From: Actinernus sp. WN-2022
Taxonomy: Eukaryota > Cnidaria > Anthozoa > Actiniaria > Actinernidae
NCBI GenBank assembly: GCA_030867875.1
Contig: JAOWCC010001634.1
Coordinates: 101,101,321-101,165,320 of the forward strand
Reading direction: 5' to 3'
DNA: 64,000 bases
Part shown: piece after piece, positions 1 through 9,459 of the stretch
Layout of the letters: each line of letters begins with the position of its first letter
How positions within the stretch are numbered: position 1 is the stretch's first letter
Translations under genes and position numbers: made by a program
Notes under the pieces: model-generated
What the model saw: the letters and a program-made list of their open reading frames with translations, nothing else
Database searches by the model: none
What the model was told of the DNA's origin: nothing

Positions 1-379
1 GATTTTAGGGTACACAAGTAACTTTGAGAGATTCAGGTTAGCTTACAAAAACCACATTTTCGGGTTTTCTACACCAAATACGGCAAAACTGGCACCCTAG
101 TCTTAAAGTACTGGAAGAGACCGTTGTTTTGACGTGTAGTACATCGAAATCCATCAAAAGCTCGAGAAATGGCGCCACTTTGAAGATTTTAGGGTACACA
201 AGTAACTTTGAGAGATTCAGGTTAGCTTACAAAAACCACATTTTCGGGTTTTCTACACCAAATACGGCAAAACTGGCACGCTAGTCTTAAAGTACTGGAA
301 GAGACCGTTGTTTTGACGTGTAGTACATCGAAATCCATCAAAAGCTCGAGAAATGGCTCCACTTTGAAATTTGTAAGGT

Positions 380-459
380 ACACAAGATCTAGCATGTTTT
401 CACAAAAGGAGCCTTTGAACCTAACACCCCCTTTTGTGAAAACATGCTAGATCTTGTGT
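380..459. other. Perfect 30-bp inverted repeat with 20-nt loop (L unit)
   Basis: Left arm 380-409 (starts ACACAAGATCTAGCATG) and right arm 430-459 (ends CATGCTAGATCTTGTGT) are exact reverse complements. The loop is 410-429. One mismatch outward, four more bases pair (AAGG with CCTT), so the dyad spans about 90 nt. It sits at offset 11-90 of every L unit. Cruciform extrusion or a hairpin in a transcript is possible in principle; the sequence shows only the symmetry. AGATCT lies in both arms. Confidence 0.95.
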
Positions 460-490
460 GCCTTTAAGCTTTAAAAGCCAGTAACTCGTG
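453..490 (-). repeat. Probable inverted, diverged A-A junction fragment inside B
   Basis: Read on the minus strand this segment runs CACGAGTTACTGGC, then TTTTAAAGC, then AAAGGCACACAAG. That follows the A-A junction in order (CTCGAGAAATGGC, then CTTTGAAG, then TAGGGTACACAAG), with one gap of about five bases and roughly 70% identity over about 38 columns by eye. It would make the start of B a head-to-head junction, with a forward GGTACACAAG facing an inverted one. The match is short and AT-rich, so this is inference. Confidence 0.45.
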
Positions 491-546
491 TTTTTGCCGT
501 TTTCTTGAAAGGGCAAATGACAGTTGAAGTATTTTCTGGCCTTTCT

Positions 547-584
547 ATCCCATAATTGACTTGACTTAGCTCCATCCCATAATT
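547..584 (+). repeat. 11-bp direct repeat within B, 27-bp spacing
   Basis: ATCCCATAATT occurs at 547-557 and again at 574-584. Between them is GACTTGACTT, itself a doubled 5-mer. The pair is present in every L and S unit I read. It lies in the part of B with no clear counterpart in A. Confidence 0.85.
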
Positions 585-760
585 TCTTTATTTGAGACCT
601 AGAGGTTATGCTTAGGTTAGAAAAAGGCCATTTTCTGGTATTGTTACTCAAAATACAGGAAACTTCCATCCAGTAAACGCAATCTACATTAAGAGAACGT
701 TGTATTGCCGTATAGTGCATCGAAATCCATCAAAAGCTCGAGAAATGGCGCCACTTTGAA

Positions 761-2072
761 GATTTTAGGGTACACAAGTAACTTTGAGAGATTCAGGTTA
801 GCTTACAAAAACCACATTTTCGGGTTTTCTACACCAAATACGGCAAAACTGGCACGCTAGTCTTAAAGTACTGGAAGAGACCGTTGTTTTGACGTGTAGT
901 ACATCGAAATCCATCAAAAGTTCGAGAAATGGCGCCACTTTGAAGATTTTAGGGTACACAAGTAACTTTGAGAGATTCAGGTTAGCTTACAAAAACCACA
1001 TTTTCGGGTTTTCCACACCAAATACGGCAAAACTGGCACGCTAGTCTTAAAGTACTGGAAGAGACCGTTGTTTTGACGTGTAGTACATCGAAATCCATCA
1101 AAAGTTCGAGAAATGGCGCCACTTTGAAGATTTTAGGGTACACAAGTAACTTTGAGAGATTCAGGTTAGCTTACAAAAACCACATTTTCGGGTTTTCTAC
1201 ACCAAATACGGCAAAACTGGCACGCTAGTCTTAAAGTACTGGAAGAGACCGTTGTTTTGACGTGTAGTACATCGAAATCCATCAAAAGTTCGAGAAATGG
1301 CGCCACTTTGAAGATTTTAGGGTACACAAGTAACTTTGAGAGATTCAGGTTAGCTTACAAAAACCACATTTTCGGGTTTTCTACACCAAATACGGCAAAA
1401 CTGGCACGCTAGTCTTAAAGTACTGGAAGAGACCGTTGTTTTGACGTGTAGTACATCGAAATCCATCAAAAGTTCGAGAAATGGCGCCACTTTGAAGATT
1501 TTAGGGTACACAAGTAACTTTGAGAGATTCAGGTTAGCTTACAAAAACCACATTTTCGGGTTTTCTACACCAAATACGGCAAAACTGGCACGCTAGTCTT
1601 AAAGTACTGGAAGAGACCGTTGTTTTGACGTGTAGTACATCGAAATCCATCAAAAGCTCGAGAAATGGCTCCACTTTGAAATTTGTAAGGTACACAAGAT
1701 CTAGCATGTTTTCACAAAAGGAGCCTTTGAACCTAACACCCCCTTTTGTGAAAACATGCTAGATCTTGTGTGCCTTTAAGCTTTAAAAGCCAGTAACTCG
1801 TGTTTTTGCCGTTTTCTTGAAAGGGCAAATGACAGTTGAAGTATTTTCTGGCCTTTCTATCCCATAATTGACTTGACTTAGCTCCATCCCATAATTTCTT
1901 TATTTGAGACCTAGAGGTTATGCTTAGGTTAGAAAAAGGCCATTTTCTGGTATTGTTACTCAAAATACAGGAAACTTCCATCCAGTAAACGCAATCTACA
2001 TTAAGAGAACGTTGTATTGCCGTATAGTGCATCGAAATCCATCAAAAGCTCGAGAAATGGCGCCACTTTGAA
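761..2072 (+). repeat. Unit 2: A word b v b b T, then L
   Basis: A run 761-1680, L 1681-2072, stem-loop 1692-1771. The v monomer at 945-1128 (T70C, TTTTCCACACC) is one of two in the window. Confidence 0.9.
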
Positions 2073-3016
2073 GATTTTAGGGTACACAAGTAACTTTGAG
2101 AGATTCAGGTTAGCTTACAAAAACCACATTTTCGGGTTTTCTACACCAAATACGGCAAAACTGGCACGCTAGTCTTAAAGTACTGGAAGAGACCGTTGTT
2201 TTGACGTGTAGTACATCGAAATCCATCAAAAGTTCGAGAAATGGCGCCACTTTGAAGATTTTAGGGTACACAAGTAACTTTGAGAGATTCAGGTTAGCTT
2301 ACAAAAACCACATTTTCGGGTTTTCTACACCAAATACGGCAAAACTGGCACGCTAGTCTTAAAGTACTGGAAGAGACCGTTGTTTTGACGTGTAGTACAT
2401 CGAAATCCATCAAAAGTTCGAGAAATGGCGCCACTTTGAAGATTTTAGGGTACACAAGTAACTTTGAGAGATTCAGGTTAGCTTACAAAAACCACATTTT
2501 CGGGTTTTCTACACCAAATACGGCAAAACTGGCACGCTAGTCTTAAAGTACTGGAAGAGACCGTTGTTTTGACGTGTAGTACATCGAAATCCATCAAAAG
2601 CTCGAGAAATGGCTCCACTTTGAAATTTGTAAGGTACACAAGATCTAGCATGTTTTCACAAAAGGAGCCTTTGAACCTAACACCCCCTTTTGTGAAAACA
2701 TGCTAGATCTTGTGTGCCTTTAAGCTTTAAAAGCCAGTAACTCGTGTTTTTGCCGTTTTCTTGAAAGGGCAAATGACAGTTGAAGTATTTTCTGGCCTTT
2801 CTATCCCATAATTGACTTGACTTAGCTCCATCCCATAATTTCTTTATTTGAGACCTAGAGGTTATGCTTAGGTTAGAAAAAGGCCATTTTCTGGTATTGT
2901 TACTCAAAATACAGGAAACTTCCATCCAGTAAACGCAATCTACATTAAGAGAACGTTGTATTGCCGTATAGTGCATCGAAATCCATCAAAAGCTCGAGAA
3001 ATGGCGCCACTTTGAA
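2073..3016 (+). repeat. Unit 3: A word b b T, then L
   Basis: A run 2073-2624, L 2625-3016, stem-loop 2636-2715. Confidence 0.9.
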
Positions 3017-3200
3017 GATTTTAGGGTACACAAGTAACTTTGAGAGATTCAGGTTAGCTTACAAAAACCACATTTTCGGGTTTTCTACACCAAATACGGC
3101 AAAACTGGCACGCTAGTCTTAAAGTACTGGAAGAGACCGTTGTTTTGACGTGTAGTACATCGAAATCCATCAAAAGCTCGAGAAATGGCGCCACTTTGAA
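3017..3200 (+). repeat. Reference copy of the 184-bp A monomer (type a)
   Basis: Phase used throughout: the monomer begins GATTTTAGGGTACACAAG and ends GGCGCCACTTTGAA. By my count it has 36 C and 39 G (40.8% GC) and 8 CpG dinucleotides. Variable positions seen across the window are C53A, T70C, G96C, G100A, T109G, C111T, G113C, T129G, C161T and G174T. Types: a consensus; b C161T; c C111T+C161T; d G96C; d' G96C+T129G; e G100A; f G113C; f' C53A+G113C; v T70C+C161T; T G174T. Short palindromes in the consensus are AGTACT (108-113), CTCGAG (161-166) and TGGCGCCA (170-177). No long open frame lies within it. Confidence 0.93.
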
Positions 3201-3592
3201 ATTTGTAAGGTACACAAGATCTAGCATGTTTTCACAAAAGGAGCCTTTGAACCTAACACCCCCTTTTGTGAAAACATGCTAGATCTTGTGTGCCTTTAAG
3301 CTTTAAAAGCCAGTAACTCGTGTTTTTGCCGTTTTCTTGAAAGGGCAAATGACAGTTGAAGTATTTTCTGGCCTTTCTATCCCATAATTGACTTGACTTA
3401 GCTCCATCCCATAATTTCTTTATTTGAGACCTAGAGGTTATGCTTAGGTTAGAAAAAGGCCATTTTCTGGTATTGTTACTCAAAATACAGGAAACTTCCA
3501 TCCAGTAAACGCAATCTACATTAAGAGAACGTTGTATTGCCGTATAGTGCATCGAAATCCATCAAAAGCTCGAGAAATGGCGCCACTTTGAA
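3017..3592 (+). repeat. Unit 4: A word a, then L
   Basis: Single A 3017-3200, L 3201-3592, stem-loop 3212-3291. The A before this L keeps GGCGCC. Confidence 0.9.
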
Positions 3593-4168
3593 GATTTTAG
3601 GGTACACAAGTAACTTTGAGAGATTCAGGTTAGCTTACAAAAACCACATTTTCGGGTTTTCTACACCAAATACGGCAAAACTGGCACGCTAGTCTTAAAG
3701 TACTGGAAGAGACCGTTGTTTTGACGTGTAGTACATCGAAATCCATCAAAAGCTCGAGAAATGGCTCCACTTTGAAATTTGTAAGGTACACAAGATCTAG
3801 CATGTTTTCACAAAAGGAGCCTTTGAACCTAACACCCCCTTTTGTGAAAACATGCTAGATCTTGTGTGCCTTTAAGCTTTAAAAGCCAGTAACTCGTGTT
3901 TTTGCCGTTTTCTTGAAAGGGCAAATGACAGTTGAAGTATTTTCTGGCCTTTCTATCCCATAATTGACTTGACTTAGCTCCATCCCATAATTTCTTTATT
4001 TGAGACCTAGAGGTTATGCTTAGGTTAGAAAAAGGCCATTTTCTGGTATTGTTACTCAAAATACAGGAAACTTCCATCCAGTAAACGCAATCTACATTAA
4101 GAGAACGTTGTATTGCCGTATAGTGCATCGAAATCCATCAAAAGCTCGAGAAATGGCGCCACTTTGAA
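3593..4168 (+). repeat. Unit 5: A word T, then L
   Basis: Single A 3593-3776, L 3777-4168, stem-loop 3788-3867. Confidence 0.9.
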
Positions 4169-4744
4169 GATTTTAGGGTACACAAGTAACTTTGAGAGAT
4201 TCAGGTTAGCTTACAAAAACCACATTTTCGGGTTTTCTACACCAAATACGGCAAAACTGGCACGCTAGTCTTAAAGTACTGGAAGAGACCGTTGTTTTGA
4301 CGTGTAGTACATCGAAATCCATCAAAAGCTCGAGAAATGGCTCCACTTTGAAATTTGTAAGGTACACAAGATCTAGCATGTTTTCACAAAAGGAGCCTTT
4401 GAACCTAACACCCCCTTTTGTGAAAACATGCTAGATCTTGTGTGCCTTTAAGCTTTAAAAGCCAGTAACTCGTGTTTTTGCCGTTTTCTTGAAAGGGCAA
4501 ATGACAGTTGAAGTATTTTCTGGCCTTTCTATCCCATAATTGACTTGACTTAGCTCCATCCCATAATTTCTTTATTTGAGACCTAGAGGTTATGCTTAGG
4601 TTAGAAAAAGGCCATTTTCTGGTATTGTTACTCAAAATACAGGAAACTTCCATCCAGTAAACGCAATCTACATTAAGAGAACGTTGTATTGCCGTATAGT
4701 GCATCGAAATCCATCAAAAGCTCGAGAAATGGCGCCACTTTGAA
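4169..4744 (+). repeat. Unit 6: A word T, then L
   Basis: Single A 4169-4352, L 4353-4744, stem-loop 4364-4443. It opens the second copy of the 1728-bp block. Confidence 0.9.
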
Positions 4745-5320
4745 GATTTTAGGGTACACAAGTAACTTTGAGAGATTCAGGTTAGCTTACAAAAACCACA
4801 TTTTCGGGTTTTCTACACCAAATACGGCAAAACTGGCACGCTAGTCTTAAAGTACTGGAAGAGACCGTTGTTTTGACGTGTAGTACATCGAAATCCATCA
4901 AAAGCTCGAGAAATGGCGCCACTTTGAAATTTGTAAGGTACACAAGATCTAGCATGTTTTCACAAAAGGAGCCTTTGAACCTAACACCCCCTTTTGTGAA
5001 AACATGCTAGATCTTGTGTGCCTTTAAGCTTTAAAAGCCAGTAACTCGTGTTTTTGCCGTTTTCTTGAAAGGGCAAATGACAGTTGAAGTATTTTCTGGC
5101 CTTTCTATCCCATAATTGACTTGACTTAGCTCCATCCCATAATTTCTTTATTTGAGACCTAGAGGTTATGCTTAGGTTAGAAAAAGGCCATTTTCTGGTA
5201 TTGTTACTCAAAATACAGGAAACTTCCATCCAGTAAACGCAATCTACATTAAGAGAACGTTGTATTGCCGTATAGTGCATCGAAATCCATCAAAAGCTCG
5301 AGAAATGGCGCCACTTTGAA
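4745..5320 (+). repeat. Unit 7: A word a, then L
   Basis: Single A 4745-4928 with GGCGCC, L 4929-5320, stem-loop 4940-5019. Counterpart of unit 4. Confidence 0.9.
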
Positions 5321-5896
5321 GATTTTAGGGTACACAAGTAACTTTGAGAGATTCAGGTTAGCTTACAAAAACCACATTTTCGGGTTTTCTACACCAAATA
5401 CGGCAAAACTGGCACGCTAGTCTTAAAGTACTGGAAGAGACCGTTGTTTTGACGTGTAGTACATCGAAATCCATCAAAAGCTCGAGAAATGGCTCCACTT
5501 TGAAATTTGTAAGGTACACAAGATCTAGCATGTTTTCACAAAAGGAGCCTTTGAACCTAACACCCCCTTTTGTGAAAACATGCTAGATCTTGTGTGCCTT
5601 TAAGCTTTAAAAGCCAGTAACTCGTGTTTTTGCCGTTTTCTTGAAAGGGCAAATGACAGTTGAAGTATTTTCTGGCCTTTCTATCCCATAATTGACTTGA
5701 CTTAGCTCCATCCCATAATTTCTTTATTTGAGACCTAGAGGTTATGCTTAGGTTAGAAAAAGGCCATTTTCTGGTATTGTTACTCAAAATACAGGAAACT
5801 TCCATCCAGTAAACGCAATCTACATTAAGAGAACGTTGTATTGCCGTATAGTGCATCGAAATCCATCAAAAGCTCGAGAAATGGCGCCACTTTGAA
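5321..5896 (+). repeat. Unit 8: A word T, then L
   Basis: Single A 5321-5504, L 5505-5896, stem-loop 5516-5595. Last L before 29 kb with no L unit. Confidence 0.9.
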
Positions 5897-6632
5897 GATT
5901 TTAGGGTACACAAGTAACTTTGAGAGATTCAGGTTAGCTTACAAAAACCACATTTTCGGGTTTTCTACACCAAATACGGCAAAACTGGCACGCTAGTCTT
6001 AAAGTACTGGAAGAGACCGTTGTTTTGACGTGTAGTACATCGAAATCCATCAAAAGTTCGAGAAATGGCGCCACTTTGAAGATTTTAGGGTACACAAGTA
6101 ACTTTGAGAGATTCAGGTTAGCTTACAAAAACCACATTTTCGGGTTTTCCACACCAAATACGGCAAAACTGGCACGCTAGTCTTAAAGTACTGGAAGAGA
6201 CCGTTGTTTTGACGTGTAGTACATCGAAATCCATCAAAAGTTCGAGAAATGGCGCCACTTTGAAGATTTTAGGGTACACAAGTAACTTTGAGAGATTCAG
6301 GTTAGCTTACAAAAACCACATTTTCGGGTTTTCTACACCAAATACGGCAAAACTGGCACGCTAATCTTAAAGTACTGGAAGAGACCGTTGTTTTGACGTG
6401 TAGTACATCGAAATCCATCAAAAGCTCGAGAAATGGCGCCACTTTGAAGATTTTAGGGTACACAAGTAACTTTGAGAGATTCAGGTTAGCTTACAAAAAC
6501 CACATTTTCGGGTTTTCTACACCAAATACGGCAAAACTGGCACGCTAGTCTTAAAGTACTGGAAGAGACCGTTGTTTTGACGTGTAGTACATCGAAATCC
6601 ATCAAAAGCTCGAGAAATGGCGCCACTTTGAA

Positions 6633-6961
6633 ATTTGTAAGGTACACAAGAATCTTGTGTGCCTTTAAGCTTTAAAAGCCAGTAACTCGTGTTTTTGCCG
6701 TTTTCTTGAAAGGGCAAATGACAGTTGAAGTATTTTCTGGCCTTTCTATCCCATAATTGACTTGACTTAGCTCCATCCCATAATTTCTTTATTTGAGACC
6801 TAGAGGTTATGCTTAGGTTAGAAAAAGGCCATTTTCTGGTATTGTTACTCAAAATACAGGAAACTTCCATCCAGTAAACGCAATCTACATTAAGAGAACG
6901 TTGTATTGCCGTATAGTGCATCGAAATCCATCAAAAGCTCGAGAAATGGCGCCACTTTGAA
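6633..6961 (+). repeat. Reference copy of short unit S (329 bp, stem-loop deleted)
   Basis: S matches L except for the loss of 63 bp from the stem-loop. All 37 S copies share the same junction. The only other difference I noticed among S copies is an A-to-G change at offset 222, in three copies (positions 15781, 22394 and 25773). The type-a consensus base G174 precedes every S I checked; the T174 variant never does. Confidence 0.92.
6644..6660. other. Residual dyad in S: 8-bp arms, one central base
   Basis: ACACAAGA, then A, then TCTTGTGT. This is the outer base of the L stem with the inner arms and loop gone. A clean symmetric loss would leave the perfect 16-bp palindrome ACACAAGATCTTGTGT; the actual junction carries one extra A. 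Confidence 0.93.
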
Positions 6962-8394
6962 GATTTTAGGGTACACAAGTAACTTTGAGAGATTCAGGTT
7001 AGCTTACAAAAACCACATTTTCGGGTTTTCTACACCAAATACGGCAAAACTGGCACGCTAGTCTTAAAGTACTGGAAGAGACCGTTGTTTTGACGTGTAG
7101 TACATCGAAATCCATCAAAAGCTCGAGAAATGGCGCCACTTTGAAGATTTTAGGGTACACAAGTAACTTTGAGAGATTCAGGTTAGCTTACAAAAACCAC
7201 ATTTTCGGGTTTTCTACACCAAATACGGCAAAACTGGCACGCTAGTCTTAAAGTACTGGAAGAGACCGTTGTTTTGACGTGTAGTACATCGAAATCCATC
7301 AAAAGTTCGAGAAATGGCGCCACTTTGAAGATTTTAGGGTACACAAGTAACTTTGAGAGATTCAGGTTAGCTTACAAAAACCACATTTTCGGGTTTTCTA
7401 CACCAAATACGGCAAAACTGGCACGCTAGTCTTAAAGTACTGGAAGAGACCGTTGTTTTGACGTGTAGTACATCGAAATCCATCAAAAGCTCGAGAAATG
7501 GCGCCACTTTGAAGATTTTAGGGTACACAAGTAACTTTGAGAGATTCAGGTTAGCTTACAAAAACCACATTTTCGGGTTTTCTACACCAAATACGGCAAA
7601 ACTGGCACGCTAGTCTTAAAGTATTGGAAGAGACCGTTGTTTTGACGTGTAGTACATCGAAATCCATCAAAAGTTCGAGAAATGGCGCCACTTTGAAGAT
7701 TTTAGGGTACACAAGTAACTTTGAGAGATTCAGGTTAGCTTACAAAAACCACATTTTCGGGTTTTCTACACCAAATACGGCAAAACTGGCACCCTAGTCT
7801 TAAAGTACTGGAAGAGACCGTTGTTGTGACGTGTAGTACATCGAAATCCATCAAAAGCTCGAGAAATGGCGCCACTTTGAAGATTTTAGGGTACACAAGT
7901 AACTTTGAGAGATTCAGGTTAGCTTACAAAAACCACATTTTCGGGTTTTCTACACCAAATACGGCAAAACTGGCACGCTAGTCTTAAAGTACTGGAAGAG
8001 ACCGTTGTTTTGACGTGTAGTACATCGAAATCCATCAAAAGCTCGAGAAATGGCGCCACTTTGAAATTTGTAAGGTACACAAGAATCTTGTGTGCCTTTA
8101 AGCTTTAAAAGCCAGTAACTCGTGTTTTTGCCGTTTTCTTGAAAGGGCAAATGACAGTTGAAGTATTTTCTGGCCTTTCTATCCCATAATTGACTTGACT
8201 TAGCTCCATCCCATAATTTCTTTATTTGAGACCTAGAGGTTATGCTTAGGTTAGAAAAAGGCCATTTTCTGGTATTGTTACTCAAAATACAGGAAACTTC
8301 CATCCAGTAAACGCAATCTACATTAAGAGAACGTTGTATTGCCGTATAGTGCATCGAAATCCATCAAAAGCTCGAGAAATGGCGCCACTTTGAA
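6962..8394 (+). repeat. Unit 10: A word a b a c d' a, then S
   Basis: A run 6962-8065, S 8066-8394. T129G at 7826 (TTGTTGTGAC) marks d'. Confidence 0.9.
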
Positions 8395-9459
8395 GATTTT
8401 AGGGTACACAAGTAACTTTGAGAGATTCAGGTTAGCTTACAAAAACCACATTTTCGGGTTTTCTACACCAAATACGGCAAAACTGGCACGCTAGTCTTAA
8501 AGTACTGGAAGAGACCGTTGTTTTGACGTGTAGTACATCGAAATCCATCAAAAGTTCGAGAAATGGCGCCACTTTGAAGATTTTAGGGTACACAAGTAAC
8601 TTTGAGAGATTCAGGTTAGCTTACAAAAACCACATTTTCGGGTTTTCTACACCAAATACGGCAAAACTGGCACCCTAGTCTTAAAGTACTGGAAGAGACC
8701 GTTGTTGTGACGTGTAGTACATCGAAATCCATCAAAAGCTCGAGAAATGGCGCCACTTTGAAGATTTTAGGGTACACAAGTAACTTTGAGAGATTCAGGT
8801 TAGCTTACAAAAACCACATTTTCGGGTTTTCTACACCAAATACGGCAAAACTGGCACGCTAGTCTTAAAGTACTGGAAGAGACCGTTGTTTTGACGTGTA
8901 GTACATCGAAATCCATCAAAAGCTCGAGAAATGGCGCCACTTTGAAATTTGTAAGGTACACAAGAATCTTGTGTGCCTTTAAGCTTTAAAAGCCAGTAAC
9001 TCGTGTTTTTGCCGTTTTCTTGAAAGGGCAAATGACAGTTGAAGTATTTTCTGGCCTTTCTATCCCATAATTGACTTGACTTAGCTCCATCCCATAATTT
9101 CTTTATTTGAGACCTAGAGGTTATGCTTAGGTTAGAAAAAGGCCATTTTCTGGTATTGTTACTCAAAATACAGGAAACTTCCATCCAGTAAACGCAATCT
9201 ACATTAAGAGAACGTTGTATTGCCGTATAGTGCATCGAAATCCATCAAAAGCTCGAGAAATGGCGCCACTTTGAAGATTTTAGGGTACACAAGTAACTTT
9301 GAGAGATTCAGGTTAGCTTACAAAAACCACATTTTCGGGTTTTCTACACCAAATACGGCAAAACTGGCACGCTAGTCTTAAAGTACTGGAAGAGACCGTT
9401 GTTTTGACGTGTAGTACATCGAAATCCATCAAAAGTTCGAGAAATGGCGCCACTTTGAA
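7698..9459 (+). repeat. Tandem repeat, period 881 bp, two copies, marked by T129G
   Basis: Word d' a S b at 7698-8578 and 8579-9459. T129G is found only in these two d' monomers, which dates the duplication after that mutation. Confidence 0.85.
8395..9275 (+). repeat. Unit 11: A word b d' a, then S
   Basis: A run 8395-8946, S 8947-9275. Second and last T129G copy, at 8707, 881 bp after the first. Confidence 0.9.

Larger units (their letters stand above)
1..760 (+). repeat. Unit 1: A word d T, then L
   Basis: A run 1-368, L 369-760. The opening monomer has CCCTAG (G96C). A d-type monomer followed directly by T occurs only here. Confidence 0.9.
369..760 (+). repeat. Reference copy of long unit L (392 bp, with stem-loop)
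   Basis: Layout: an A-like head of 18 bp (369-386), an interrupting segment of about 203 bp (387-589) and a diverged A-like tail of about 171 bp (590-760). The tail follows A from position 21 to its end. It shares landmarks such as TTTGAGA, AGGTTA, GCTTA, CATTTTC and the closing stretch from CATCGAAATCC onward, with about seven bases of net gap. The interruption opens with an 80-nt stem-loop (380-459). All 22 L copies looked identical to me when compared by eye. Confidence 0.92.
2441..5896 (+). repeat. Higher-order repeat, period 1728 bp, two copies
   Basis: T L a L T L at 2441-4168 and again at 4169-5896. Six L units in a row are each separated by one A. The G174/T174 pattern defines the 3-unit period; without it the period would be 576 bp. 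Confidence 0.85.
5897..6961 (+). repeat. Unit 9: A word b v e a, then S
   Basis: A run 5897-6632, S 6633-6961. Holds the second v monomer (6081-6264) and the first e monomer (6265-6448, CTAATC). Confidence 0.9.

Noticed and set aside
1..12. TTTAGGG, the plant-type telomere heptamer, in every A monomer
   Set aside because: It is a single heptamer per 184 bp, not a telomeric tract, and B carries GTAAGG at the same place. It is not evidence for telomere position or for a plant.
387..450. The L palindrome as a MITE or foldback transposon insertion
   Set aside because: The inner arms begin CTAGCATG and are flanked by AT on both sides, but the symmetry continues into the flanks and the empty-like S form has an extra A. 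No clear target duplication separates it from the host dyad, and I do not recognise the ends.
421..720. 99- and 134-codon minus-strand open frames as protein genes
   Set aside because: They exist only because the repeat unit is copied 59 times. They show no recognisable family, no promoter or intron signals, and no codon-level pattern of selection; the longer form simply reads into the next A monomer.
3124..3129. AGTACT, CTCGAG and TGGCGCCA palindromes as protein sites
   Set aside because: Short palindromes of this size are expected by chance in 184 bp, and variants C111T, C161T and G174T break them without visible effect on unit order.
3177..3192. CENP-B box-like motif near monomer positions 161-176 (TTCG in b/c types)
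   Set aside because: TTCGAGAAATGGCGCC keeps TTCG and the spaced A but lacks the CGGG block of the box (NTTCGNNNNANNCGGGN).
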